The notes under the pieces are model-generated. The model was given only the letters and a program-made list of their open reading frames with translations. It was not told where the DNA came from and searched no databases. Source: BD2-11 clade cluster bacterium bin43 (GTDB lineage Bacteria; Gemmatimonadota; Gemmatimonadetes; Longimicrobiales; Gaopeijiaceae). From it: a stretch of DNA of 64,000 bases. A program made the translations under genes and the position numbers. Every line of letters begins with the position of its first letter. The first letter of the stretch is position 1. The DNA is taken from positions 1 to 64,000 of the forward strand of contig MPMR01000022.1 of NCBI GenBank assembly GCA_002238605.1. Reading direction: 5' to 3'. Below are positions 43,840 through 53,300 of the stretch, in pieces.

Positions 43840-44988
43840 ATGGCCTCCCTCCACGATGATCTGCGCGCGGGCGTCCGGTCGCTCTGCGCCCGCTTCGACA
43901 ACGCCTACTGGCGGGCCTCGGACGAAGCCCGCGCGTACCCGCACGAGTTCGTCGACGCGCTGACGGAGGCAGGCTATCTGGCGTGCCTGATCCCCGAGGA
44001 GTACGGCGGGATGGGGCTGGGCATCCGTGAGGCGAGCGTCATTCTCGAGGAGATCAACCGCTCCGGTGCGAACTCCGCCGCCTGCCACGCACAGATGTAC
44101 ACGATGGGCACGGTGCTCCGGCACGGCTCCGAGGAACAGAAGCGGCGCTACCTCCCCGGCATTGCGTGCGGCGAACTCCGGCTGCAGGCCTTTGCAGTCA
44201 CCGAGCCGGACGCCGGCTCCGACACCACTCGCATCCGCACGTTCGCCGCGAGGCAGGGGCGCCGGTATGTCGTGACGGGACAGAAGGTCTTCATCTCGCG
44301 CGTGCGCCAATCCGATCTCATGATCCTGCTGGCGCGCACCACGCCGCTGGACGAAGTGGAGAAGCGCACCGGCGGGCTCTCGGTCTTCATCGTGGATCTG
44401 CGCGATGCCGGCGACGCGGTCCGGGTGAAGCCCATCGACACCATGATCAACCACGAGAGCTGCGAGGTCTTCTTCGATGGCGTCGAGGTGCCGGCCGGAA
44501 ATCGAATCGGAGACGAGGGCCGGGGCTTCCGCTACATCATGTCGGGAATGAACGCGGAGCGCATTCTGCTGGCTTCGGAGTCGGTGGGGGACGGGCTCTA
44601 CTTCGTGGACCGGGCATCGGAGTACGCGCGCTCGCGACGCGTCTTCGACCGGCCCATCGGCGCAAACCAAGGCGTGCAGTTCCCGATCGCCGACGCTTAC
44701 ATGGACGTGCGCGCGGCGGCCGCGGTCCGGGACCAGGCGGCGCGGGACTTCGACGCGGGCGAGACCCGCGGGGACGGCCCCAACATGGCCAAGTACCTCG
44801 CCTCGCGCGCGGCGTGGAAGGCGGCCAACGCGGCCATGGACGCCTTCGGTGGCTGGGGAATGGCGGCCGAATACGGAATCGAGCGCAAGTTCCGCGAAGC
44901 CCGCCTATACCTGATCGCACCGGTCGCGAACAACCTCGTGCTCAGCCATGTGGCGACGCATGTGCTGGGCATGCCGAGATCGTTCTAG
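43840..44988 (+). CDS. Acyl-CoA dehydrogenase
   Basis: 382 aa. The family signature regions are present: LIPEEYGGMGLGIREASVILEEI (N-terminal helices), FAVTEPDAGSDTTRIRTFA (FAD/substrate region), YVVTGQKVFIS, RVFDRPIGANQGVQFPIAD and AFGGWGMAAEYGIERKFREARLYLIAPVANN. It oxidises an acyl-CoA to the 2-enoyl-CoA with FAD. It leads a three-gene unit (12 bp to the next gene) with a CitE-like lyase and a MaoC-type hydratase, a combination used in breakdown of branched dicarboxylic acids such as methylsuccinate or itaconate. The substrate itself is inferred, not shown. Confidence 0.88.
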   Translation: MASLHDDLRAGVRSLCARFDNAYWRASDEARAYPHEFVDALTEAGYLACLIPEEYGGMGLGIREASVILEEINRSGANSAACHAQMYTMGTVLRHGSEEQKRRYLPGIACGELRLQAFAVTEPDAGSDTTRIRTFAARQGRRYVVTGQKVFISRVRQSDLMILLARTTPLDEVEKRTGGLSVFIVDLRDAGDAVRVKPIDTMINHESCEVFFDGVEVPAGNRIGDEGRGFRYIMSGMNAERILLASESVGDGLYFVDRASEYARSRRVFDRPIGANQGVQFPIADAYMDVRAAAAVRDQAARDFDAGETRGDGPNMAKYLASRAAWKAANAAMDAFGGWGMAAEYGIERKFREARLYLIAPVANNLVLSHVATHVLGMPRSF

Positions 44989-45000
44989 GAGCCGTCAACG

Positions 45001-45921
45001 ATGAACGACGGGACGCGTGCAACGGAACGGGGCGGGGCGGCCGGGCATTCCCATGCGCGGCTTGGCTGCCGTTCGATCCTGTTCGTTCCCGGATACCGTC
45101 CGGACCGTTTCGGCAAGGCGCTGGCGGCCGGGGCGGACGCCGTGTGCATCGACCTGGAGGACGCGGTGCCTCCGCAGCGGAAGACGATGGCGCGCGAAGC
45201 GGCCGCGCGCTTCCTTGCGGAGCAGCCGGCCGGAAGGCTCCGGGAAGAGACCAGCCCGCCGCACCTCATCATTCGCATCAATGATCCCGATACCGACCTG
45301 GGGCGAGCGGACGCGGAAACGCTCGGCGGAACCCGCCAGCCCGACGCGTTCATGATCCCCAAAGTCAGGACCGCCGCCGGGCTGCGCCGCGCGGCCCGGC
45401 TTCTCGGCGATGGCGCGCCGCTGTTCGCCCTCATCGAGACGGCGCTCGGCCTCGAAAACGCTGTCGACATCGGGCAGGCGTCACCGGCCGTCGCCGGGCT
45501 GGTCTTCGGCGGCTTCGATCTGGCCATCGAGCTGCGCGCCGACCCCAGCTGGGAGCCGCTTCTGTATGCGCGCTCACGCGTGGTCCACGCCGCCGCCCTG
45601 AGCGGACTCGACGCCATCGACATGCCGTCCCTCGGTTTCCGCGAGATGAGCGGGCTGCGCGAAGAGGCCGACAGGGTCCGTTGCCTGGGATTCGCCGGAA
45701 AGATGGCCATCCACCCGGCGCAGCTTCCGGTCATCCACGAGGTGTTTACCCCCTCGGAGCTCGAGGTCGAGCGCGCCCGCCGCATTCTCGACGCGGATCG
45801 GGAGGCGGGAGGCGGAGCGGTCGCTCTGGAGGGCCGCATGGTGGACCGGCCGGTCGCCGAGGTGGCGAGGCGCGTGCTGGCGCGGGCGCGGGCCGCCGCC
45901 GACCGAGGAGCAGACAAGTGA
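45001..45921 (+). CDS. HpcH/CitE-like CoA-ester lyase
   Basis: 306 aa. CitE/HpcH-type TIM barrel: RSILFVPGYRPDRFGKALAAGADAVCIDLEDAVPP, MARE..., LIIRINDPDTDLG, DAFMIPKVRTAAGLR, LFALIETALGLENAVDI, GGFDLAIELRADP, AGKMAIHPAQLPVI. The acidic residues that bind Mg2+ (DLEDAV, IETA, GGFD) are in place. Reaction: reversible cleavage of a malyl- or citramalyl-type CoA ester to glyoxylate/pyruvate and an acyl-CoA. Its GTGA stop overlaps the hydratase start, indicating coupled expression. Confidence 0.87.
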   Translation: MNDGTRATERGGAAGHSHARLGCRSILFVPGYRPDRFGKALAAGADAVCIDLEDAVPPQRKTMAREAAARFLAEQPAGRLREETSPPHLIIRINDPDTDLGRADAETLGGTRQPDAFMIPKVRTAAGLRRAARLLGDGAPLFALIETALGLENAVDIGQASPAVAGLVFGGFDLAIELRADPSWEPLLYARSRVVHAAALSGLDAIDMPSLGFREMSGLREEADRVRCLGFAGKMAIHPAQLPVIHEVFTPSELEVERARRILDADREAGGGAVALEGRMVDRPVAEVARRVLARARAAADRGADK

Positions 45922-46979
45922 AGGAATCAGGGGGGCCGCTTCCCGCTGGACGAGCTGCGCGTCGTCGCGGACAGACCGGAGACGAGACGCGCACCCGGGT
46001 GCATACCGACATTCTCGCGCCCGGACCTGCCCAGGCCATGCTGGGCCTGCTCGACCGGGATCCGCTCGTCATCTCCGACGGCGATCCCCTCCCGCTGGGA
46101 TGGCACTGGCTCTATTTCAGACAGCCCTGCCGCGCTTCCCGTCTGGCGCGCGACGGACACGAGGTGCGGGGGGACTTCATGCCCGATGTCGACCTGCCCC
46201 GGCGCATGTGGGCGGGAGGTACGCTCCGGTCGCTCCACCGCGTCTCGCTCGGCAAGGCAGCCGAACTCAGGTCGGAGATCGTGAGCATCACCGAGAAACG
46301 GGGGAGGAGCGGCCGGCTCGCATTCGTGACCGTGGGCCGCACGGTCCTGCAGGGGGATCGTCGGTGCGTGGAGGAGGAGCAGGTCATCGTCTACCGGGAG
46401 GCGAAGCCGCGTCTGGCAGCTTCGCAGGACCGGTTGGCGACCGGCTCGTCGGCCGAGCCCCCGGCCAGCGCGCAGCAGGCAACCGCGTCCGAGACGGACG
46501 GCGATGTCAGTGCACCGGTGGTCTCGCGCGACCCATCCGGCCCCGGGACGGCCGGCGAAGCCGGGGCAGCCGGTCGCGAGACGGGGGGTCGCACCGGCCC
46601 CGCCCCCGAATGGACCGAAACCTTCCTCCCCAACACCGTCACCCTTTTCCAGTTCTCGGCTCTGACCTACAACGGCCACCGCATCCACTACGACCATCCC
46701 TACACGACCGAGCGGGAGGGCTACCCCGGGCTCCTGGTCCACGGGCCACTGACCGCGCTCCTGCTGCTGGACGCGGCCCAACGTCACGCACCCGTCCCGG
46801 TGTCGACCTTCCGCTACCGGGCGCTGGCGCCGCTCTTCGCAGATGCGCCGATCACGCTTGTGGGCCATGCGGCCCCTGCCCCGGCGGACGGATCCGATCC
46901 GACGCGGGAACGCATCGTGGAGGCACTCGCCCCGTCGGGCTCCGTGGCGATGCGAGGGTGGGTGACCGCTAGTGTCTAG
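45918..46979 (+). CDS. MaoC-type (mesaconyl-/itaconyl-CoA-hydratase-like) double-hotdog hydratase with a long linker
   Basis: 353 aa from GTG 45918 (GTGA overlap with the lyase). The N-terminal half is a FAS1-like hotdog domain (DPLVISDGDPLPLGWHWLYFRQPC, DVDLPRRMWAGG). The C-terminal half is a MaoC domain carrying the hydratase motif SALTYNGHRIHYDHPYTTEREGYPGLLVHGPL; the Asp/His pair in NxHRIHYD is the catalytic element. Between them (about residues 165-225) is a low-complexity Ala/Ser/Thr/Gly linker absent from typical members. Predicted to hydrate an unsaturated dicarboxyl-CoA (itaconyl-, mesaconyl- or related). With the neighbours it would form malyl/citramalyl-CoA for the lyase. Confidence 0.83.
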   Translation: MKESGGPLPAGRAARRRGQTGDETRTRVHTDILAPGPAQAMLGLLDRDPLVISDGDPLPLGWHWLYFRQPCRASRLARDGHEVRGDFMPDVDLPRRMWAGGTLRSLHRVSLGKAAELRSEIVSITEKRGRSGRLAFVTVGRTVLQGDRRCVEEEQVIVYREAKPRLAASQDRLATGSSAEPPASAQQATASETDGDVSAPVVSRDPSGPGTAGEAGAAGRETGGRTGPAPEWTETFLPNTVTLFQFSALTYNGHRIHYDHPYTTEREGYPGLLVHGPLTALLLLDAAQRHAPVPVSTFRYRALAPLFADAPITLVGHAAPAPADGSDPTRERIVEALAPSGSVAMRGWVTASV

Positions 46980-47010
46980 CCACCGCAACGGACACCATCG
47001 CCGAACCCGG

Positions 47011-48153
47011 ATGAACATAGGCGTGTGGTCAGTCGCAGGGACGCGCATCCACCAATTGGTTCAGTTATTGGTCGTGGTGTCGGTTGCACTGCTTGTCTCT
47101 GCATGCGGTCCGGGGGCACGAGATGTACAGCATCCTCTTACGGATAGCTTGGCAAGCGCCTTCTACCCCGACCATCTCGCGGATGCGCAGCTGACACCTC
47201 CGGGGTTGGATATCAGATTCGTCCGTGACTCGTTGCTCGCGACGTACGGCGCGCAGAACCTCCCTGAAGCTCACATCATAGGAAGAATCGGGATCGCCAA
47301 GCTCTTGGGCGACGACATCTTCGTACTTGACGACAGGCTGCACACTGTGCATGCCCTCGGAGTACGAGGGGCGTCGCATGAACAAATCGGTAGGCCGGGC
47401 CAGGGCCCAGGAGAGTTGGCCATCCCCCGCGGCTTGGCTTTGTCAAATGATCGCCTGTTTGTTGGCGACGAACGCCGAGTCATCCACGAATATCTGCGCG
47501 CAGGAGGAAGGTGGTCGTGGGCCCGAGACATCCCAGTCCCGTTTCTGCCATTGGACATTTGCTCCATTGGAGACAGCCTTTACGTGCTCGCAGTGACCGA
47601 TGATCTGTCACCCATCATTCATCGCGTAGAACAAGGCGAATTGGTCACGTCGTTTGGCGTGCCCTACCGTTCGGCGGACATGTTCATCCGCTACGTAACC
47701 ACGGAAGGCCAACTCGTATGCCTGCCCGAGATTGACGGCATCGCATGGGTTCCGACCCGCATGGACGAAGTCCATATGTACCGAACGGATGGAACGTTAC
47801 GTTGGATCGCCCAGTTACCGGAGTATAAACCGATGGGAATGATCGAGGACACTACGTCCCGTACAGTTTCCATGGGGCTAGCTGGTGGCAGGACGGAGAT
47901 GCATATGCTGCATGCAGCGGCTCCTGTTGATTCGAATCTACTGGTGCAAGTAGGTCTATACGATCAACTAAGTGTTGAAGAAGACACACCAAAGACAATA
48001 GAAAGTTATTTGATCGACTTGAACTCTGGCGCGACGAGTAAGATCGCTTTCCCATACTCTGGTTTGATAGGCGTGACCGATACGCGCCTTGCATTGTTTA
48101 CCAACGATCCGTGGCCCAGGGTGGATGTCTTTGCCGTTTCGGAGGCTAGATGA
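47011..48153 (+). CDS. Six-bladed-propeller-like lipoprotein of lower GC content
   Basis: 380 aa from ATG 47011; a GTG at 46972 would overlap the previous stop and is less likely. Signal peptide with lipobox LVSAC. Propeller-like blades are seen: LGDDIFVLDDRLHTVHALGVRG, GPGELAIPRGLALSNDRLFVGDERR, WVPTRMDEVHMYRTDGTLRW. Base composition falls through the gene, and the final third uses many A/T-ending codons, unlike its GC-rich neighbours. That suggests recent acquisition from a different genome. Function unknown; similar propeller lipoproteins are widespread in this kind of genome. Confidence 0.72.
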   Translation: MNIGVWSVAGTRIHQLVQLLVVVSVALLVSACGPGARDVQHPLTDSLASAFYPDHLADAQLTPPGLDIRFVRDSLLATYGAQNLPEAHIIGRIGIAKLLGDDIFVLDDRLHTVHALGVRGASHEQIGRPGQGPGELAIPRGLALSNDRLFVGDERRVIHEYLRAGGRWSWARDIPVPFLPLDICSIGDSLYVLAVTDDLSPIIHRVEQGELVTSFGVPYRSADMFIRYVTTEGQLVCLPEIDGIAWVPTRMDEVHMYRTDGTLRWIAQLPEYKPMGMIEDTTSRTVSMGLAGGRTEMHMLHAAAPVDSNLLVQVGLYDQLSVEEDTPKTIESYLIDLNSGATSKIAFPYSGLIGVTDTRLALFTNDPWPRVDVFAVSEAR

Positions 48154-48261
48154 AGAACCTCCCGGCCTTGAAGACCGCGTAGGGCGTGCGTCCCTTCATG
48201 CCGTGTCCTCTGACGAGTGGGGGAGCAACCGGCTGGTCACGTTATGTCGACTCGACGCTCC

Positions 48262-49602
48262 TCACTCCAGCCCGATCCCCAGCGCCACCCAGATGGCGAC
48301 CATGCCGATCGCCACCAACCCGAGGTAGAGCGGGAACGTGTAGCGGATCCAGTCCTCGTAGCGGACCTTGGCGGACGCCAGGATCGCCATGAGGGCGCCG
48401 TTGGTGGGCGTCAGCAGCTCGCACAGCCCGGCGCCGTACTGGTAGGCCAGCACGGTCACCTGGCGCGACATGCCGAGCAGGTCGGAGAGGGGCACCAGTA
48501 CCGGCATGGTCAGCACCGCCTGTCCGCTCACGCTGGGGACGGGCACATGGATCGCCGCCTGGGCCGCCACCATTCCGAAGGCGGACGCCAGCACCGGCAG
48601 CCCCTCCAGGGGCGTGAACAGCCCGTGCACGATGGTATCCACCACTCGGCCGTCCTGGAGCACGACGTAGATCGCGCGCGCGAACCCGATCAGCAGGGCG
48701 GCGAAGGTCATCTCGCGGAAGCCGCGCAGGTAGGCCTCGGTCGTACCGCCCACACGCAGTCCGGCCAGCAGGCCCACGATCACCCCCATGATGAAGAAGG
48801 CGGCGGAGAGTTCGTTGAACCCCCAGCCCCACTGCGTCATCCCGACCACAGCCAGGACGAACGCCGCTCCCACCAGGCCCAGGATCCCCCAGTCGGACGG
48901 ACGCATGCCCTCGGCCCCTTCTTCCGTCACGGCCTCCGCGGACCCCCGCGTGCGGTGTGCATAGCGCATCGTCATCCCGATCCAGAAGGTCAGCGCGAGC
49001 AGCAGGAACACGATCCGGAACACCGCGCCCGACGCCAGCGGCAGTTCGGCGAGCCGTTGCGCGATCGCCACCTGGAAGGGGTTGATGGGGCTGAAGGCCG
49101 AGCCCACGAACGCCGCGCCCGCGCTCATCGCCACCGCCACCATCGCGTTGAAGCCGATCCTGCGGGTGAGGATCAACAGCACGGGGATCAGCGGGATGAT
49201 CTCCTCCTGCAGGTTCTGGACGACACCCCCGATGGCGAAGGGAACGGCCACCACCGGGATGATGAGCAGATCGCGCCCCCGCAGCGCCCGGGTCAGCGAC
49301 GTCACGCCCCGCCGGAGCGCGCCGGTCGCGTCCACGACCGTGAAGGCGCCCCCGATCAGGAAGACCAGGAAGATGATTTCGGCCGCGTCCGCCATCCCGC
49401 GCGGCAGCGCGACCATGGCGTCGAAGAGGCTCACCGGATTGGGCTCGACCTCCTCGTAGGTGCCCGCAACCACCACGACGCGCCCGGTGGCCTCGTCGTC
49501 GCGGCGCTCGTACTCGCCGGCGGGGAGCACGTAGCTGGCGGCGGCGGCGAGAATCACGCCGGCCGTCAGCAGGACCAGGGGATGGGGGACGCGAAGCTTC
49601 AT
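48262..49602 (-). CDS. YfcC/DcuC-type anaerobic-carrier-family transporter
   Basis: 446 aa, about 12 hydrophobic segments. Recognisable YfcC/ArcD-like features: HPLVLLTAGVILAAAASYVLPAGEYER at the N-terminus, MADAAEIIFLVFLIGGAFTVVDATGAL, VVQNLQEEIIPLIPVLLILTRR, AAFVGSAFSPINPFQVAIAQ and AIHVPVPSVSGQAVLTMPVLVPLSDLLG. The family moves amino acids, peptides or dicarboxylates. It starts 3 bp past the end of an alpha/beta hydrolase gene whose tail provides its ribosome site (GGAGG). It is part of a three-gene minus-strand operon starting with a large amidohydrolase, so it may take up or export that enzyme's product. Confidence 0.85.
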   Translation of the reverse strand: MKLRVPHPLVLLTAGVILAAAASYVLPAGEYERRDDEATGRVVVVAGTYEEVEPNPVSLFDAMVALPRGMADAAEIIFLVFLIGGAFTVVDATGALRRGVTSLTRALRGRDLLIIPVVAVPFAIGGVVQNLQEEIIPLIPVLLILTRRIGFNAMVAVAMSAGAAFVGSAFSPINPFQVAIAQRLAELPLASGAVFRIVFLLLALTFWIGMTMRYAHRTRGSAEAVTEEGAEGMRPSDWGILGLVGAAFVLAVVGMTQWGWGFNELSAAFFIMGVIVGLLAGLRVGGTTEAYLRGFREMTFAALLIGFARAIYVVLQDGRVVDTIVHGLFTPLEGLPVLASAFGMVAAQAAIHVPVPSVSGQAVLTMPVLVPLSDLLGMSRQVTVLAYQYGAGLCELLTPTNGALMAILASAKVRYEDWIRYTFPLYLGLVAIGMVAIWVALGIGLE

Positions 49603-49605
49603 CGT

Positions 49606-50325
49606 CTACCTCCTCTCCATCCACTGCACGAGCGCGTCCTGCCCGACGATCAACACATGCCCCTGCCCCGGAAGAATGTCGAGCGTGACGTCCGCTCCCG
49701 CTCCCTCCAGGCGCTCCGCCGTGGTCTCCGACCCTTCGACCCAGCGGGCGTCGCCCTCGCCCACCATCATCCAGACGGGCGTCCCGGCCAGCGGCTCCAG
49801 CGACCCCTCGCCCGCGTAGCGGCCCGGCATCGCGATGATGCCTCCGACCCGATCCGGCACCGCGAGCGCCGCGTGGAAGACCCCGATCCCGCCCGCGGAC
49901 GCACCCGTCATCACGATGTCGCCCGACGCACCGGCGAAGTTCTCGTCGATCCAACTCATGACGGTGGACATGACGGCCGCAGCGTCCTCGTCCAGGTCCG
50001 GTCCGTAGGTCTCCACCCCGACGACCGCGTACCCCGCCGCCGGCGCTGCCTGGTCCCAGTAGGAGTCGATCAGCCCCAGCAGGAGGCTCGCGTCCCCCGC
50101 CCCCCACGGGAACGCCACGACGACGCCCCTGGGAGTGGCCTCCGGACGCACGACCGCAATGCTCACGGTGGACCCCGACTCCATCGGCAGCCGGATCCAC
50201 TCCGGGACCTGCGGCAGGTCGGGTCCGACGCCACTGTCGGCCGCGCAGGCGAGCGCGAGCGTGACGAAGGAGGCCGCGAGCGCGCCGGCGGGGGGCACCG
50301 TCCGGGACTGCGCCGCCCCGCTCAT
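49606..50325 (-). CDS. Exported alpha/beta hydrolase
   Basis: 239 aa. The start (ATG 50323-50325) overlaps the stop of the upstream amidohydrolase (ATGA). Export segment PAGALAASFVTLALACAAD with a possible lipobox (LALAC). Hydrolase elements: oxyanion region VVVAFPWGAGDAS, nucleophile elbow GASAGG (Ser about residue 146), acid loop region VWMMVGEGDARWV, and the catalytic His in LPGQGHVL. Esterase or peptidase action on an unknown substrate. Coupled to the amidohydrolase and the YfcC-type transporter, it suggests a small catabolic or signal-degrading operon. Confidence 0.78.
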   Translation of the reverse strand: MSGAAQSRTVPPAGALAASFVTLALACAADSGVGPDLPQVPEWIRLPMESGSTVSIAVVRPEATPRGVVVAFPWGAGDASLLLGLIDSYWDQAAPAAGYAVVGVETYGPDLDEDAAAVMSTVMSWIDENFAGASGDIVMTGASAGGIGVFHAALAVPDRVGGIIAMPGRYAGEGSLEPLAGTPVWMMVGEGDARWVEGSETTAERLEGAGADVTLDILPGQGHVLIVGQDALVQWMERR

Positions 50326-53300
50326 CGGCTCCCCCGGTCCCAGAAGTCGACGGGCCGGTTGTCCATGCGCCAGGCATCCGGATCGACCCACCAGTGCTCC
50401 CCAAAGGGCTCCTCGCTCGGCCACACTTCGTCGAGGCTGAGGGCGTCCCGCACGATGCCGCCCTGCACCACGTACATGATGTCGGTGGTGTTGCGGATGT
50501 CGTCGAGCGGGTTCGAGTTGAGCACCAGCAGATCCGCGAGCTTGCCCTCCTCGATCGAGCCGATGTCGTCCTCGGCGCCCAGGAACACCGCGCCGTGCAG
50601 GCTCGCGACTTCGAGCGCGGTCATCGGATCCGTGGCCGACTCCACCATCCAGATCTCCCAGTGCGAGCCGATGCCGTGGGCCTGCCCGTGCGACCCGATC
50701 GCGCCCCAGCCGCCCGCTTCGATCACGTCCATCATCCCCAGGGCGATGAGGGGGAAGCTGTAGTCGGTGTCCGGACGCTCCCAGCGCCGGCGCATGTGGG
50801 GGATGACCTGGCGCCAGGGCAGCCATTCGCGCTGCTTGGGGTCGAGCCAGACCTCGCTCTCGGCGAAGAAGAACTCCTCGTTCCAGGGCCCGATTCCGCC
50901 CACGATGAAGGTGGGCGAGTAGGTCGCGCCGGTCTCCCCCAGGAAGCGGCTCAGGTCGCGGTACATGGGCAGGTAGGTCATCGGGTGCTCGAACGCGGTC
51001 TGGCCGTCCATGATCATGCCGATGGTGTAGGGCGTGTCGTTGTTCTCCGAGGTCACCATCAGCCCCTTCCGGCGGGCGATGTCCGACACCCACTGGCGCT
51101 GGTCGCGGCGCGGCTGCAGGTACTGCTTGAGGGCGGTCGCGCCCCACGACGCCAGCCGGTTGATGTTCTGCTCGGCGACCTCGTAGCTGGTCAGGTCGTT
51201 CTGGCGGGCGGCGTCGCCGCGGTAGAGGGGGTCGCCGGTGGAATACGTGCGGGGGCCCACGACCTCGCCGGCGCGGATGAGCTCGGCGCTGGCGAAGACG
51301 TTCTGCGACCACATCGAGTTGTCGAGGTTGGTCGTGACCCCGTAGGCGAGATAGATGGCCGACTCGAAGTCGCGCCTGGGGATGAGCCCCTTGTGCTCGC
51401 GGTAGTGGTGGGCGTGCATGTCGATGAAGCCGGGGACGATGGTCTTGCCGGTCATGTCCATGGTGCGATCGGCCCCGGAGGCGTCGCACGCTCCCACGCA
51501 GGCGATGCGGCTGCCGTTGACGAGCACCGTGCCGCTTTCGTGCACCGCCCGGTCGTCGAGCGTGACGATGCGCGCGTTGGTGAGCGCGAGCGTGCCCGAG
51601 GGGTTGCGCCGATCGACGCTGAGACGGATTGCCATGGTGTCGGTGGCGCCGGCGGCCGCGTCGTGGACGAAGAAGCTCTGGCCGCTCCCGAATTCGATCC
51701 GGTCGTTGTCGAGCCAGCGCGGGAAGAGGCCGCCCTCGGTTGTCAGCTGCGTGACCGGGACGGGTGCGCCGGACTTCTCGAGCGCCACCGGTCCGCCGCC
51801 CACGCCGCCCGGCGGCAGCGGGGCCCAGAAGACGTTGTCGCCCTCCTGGAAGGCCACCCGGTCGCCGTCGGGCGAGATGACGAACTCGTCGCCGTAGGGG
51901 ATGGTGGCGTGCACCCGCGGGTCGGAGCCGTCGGGCGCGACCGACATGAGAGCGGTGACGTTGTCGCCGTCGTCCGCCTCGTGTCCCGCGGGGAAATGGA
52001 TGCGCCCCTCGGGCCCGAACGAAGCGCGCGTGATCTGGCGCCGGTTTCCGAGCAGCCCGCCGGCGCCGCTGGGGATGGTCGTGATCCGCGCCTGCGCGCC
52101 GCCCGCCGCGGGAACGCGCCAGAGCTCCCAGTACGGGTTCTGGGTCGCGGACCGGGCCCGCGAGGCCGCCCCGCTCCCCCGGGTCACCACGACCTCGGAG
52201 CCGTCGGGCGACCACACCGGGTGCACGTACTCGGAGGGTGACGTGGTCAGCTGCTCGGGGGCGCCGCCGCCGGAGGGGATCTTCCAGACATGGCCGCCCT
52301 CTCCCCCTTCCCAGGTGGCGTAGGCGACCCAGCGGCCGTCGGGCGACCAGGCGGGCGAATACTCGAACGGTCCGTCCCCGGAGGTGAGGCGGGTGGGGGC
52401 GCCCCCGCCGGCCGGCGCGGTCCAGATCCGCCCCACGGCCTGAAAGGCGACGCGCGCGCCATCCGGCGAGAGGGCGTACCAGCGAAGCATCTTCGCATCG
52501 AAAGGCCCATCGTCGATGCGGAAATCGGCGCGCGTCATCTCCGATACGGTGCGCTGCACGCGGGCCGAGAAGGGGACGGTGGTCACTTCCCCGCTGGCTA
52601 CGTCCAGCCTGCGGATTCTGCCTCCCTGCGTGAGGACGATGCCGGAACCGTCGGCCGTCCAGCCATAGCCCGGCAGGATGCGGAGCGTCTTGATGCCCTC
52701 CGCGTTATCGACCGTGATCGGGTCCATCGCGACATGCTCGCGTCCCGTCTCCAGATCCCGGATCCAGAGAGCGGTGCGGGGTCCGAAGGCGTGTCCCCGG
52801 TAGGAGATCGTGCCCCCGGCGATCCGCCGCGCGAAAGCCAGGTAACGGCCGTCCGGAGAGATCTCGGCGGCGTAGGCGCTCCCGCTCGACGCGCGCACCT
52901 GCTGGGCCGCGGTGCCGCTTGTGATGTTGACGATCTCCCCGCTCGCCAGGTCCTTGCGCCGGACCTGCCAGTGGCCCGCGAGCGCGTCGCGGCCCTGGAG
53001 CCCGGGCGGTCCCGTGTACACGTGGAAGTAGAGGTGGCGGCCGTCCCTCGAGGCCGACGGCCAGGCTGCCGAGGGCTGGTCGTCGACGACCTGAATGCCC
53101 TCGCCGCCGTCCCGATGGTACATCCAGATGCCCCCGCCACCCCCGCCCGGCGCCGTGTTCTGCCGGCGCACGAAGATGTAGTTGCCGTCCGCCGACCACG
53201 CGGGTTCAACCGCCCGGATGGCGCCGTCGAGAAACACCGACCGCGGATTGGATCCGTCCGCGTCCATCACCCACAGGTTGTTCTGCCCCTCCCGGTCGCT

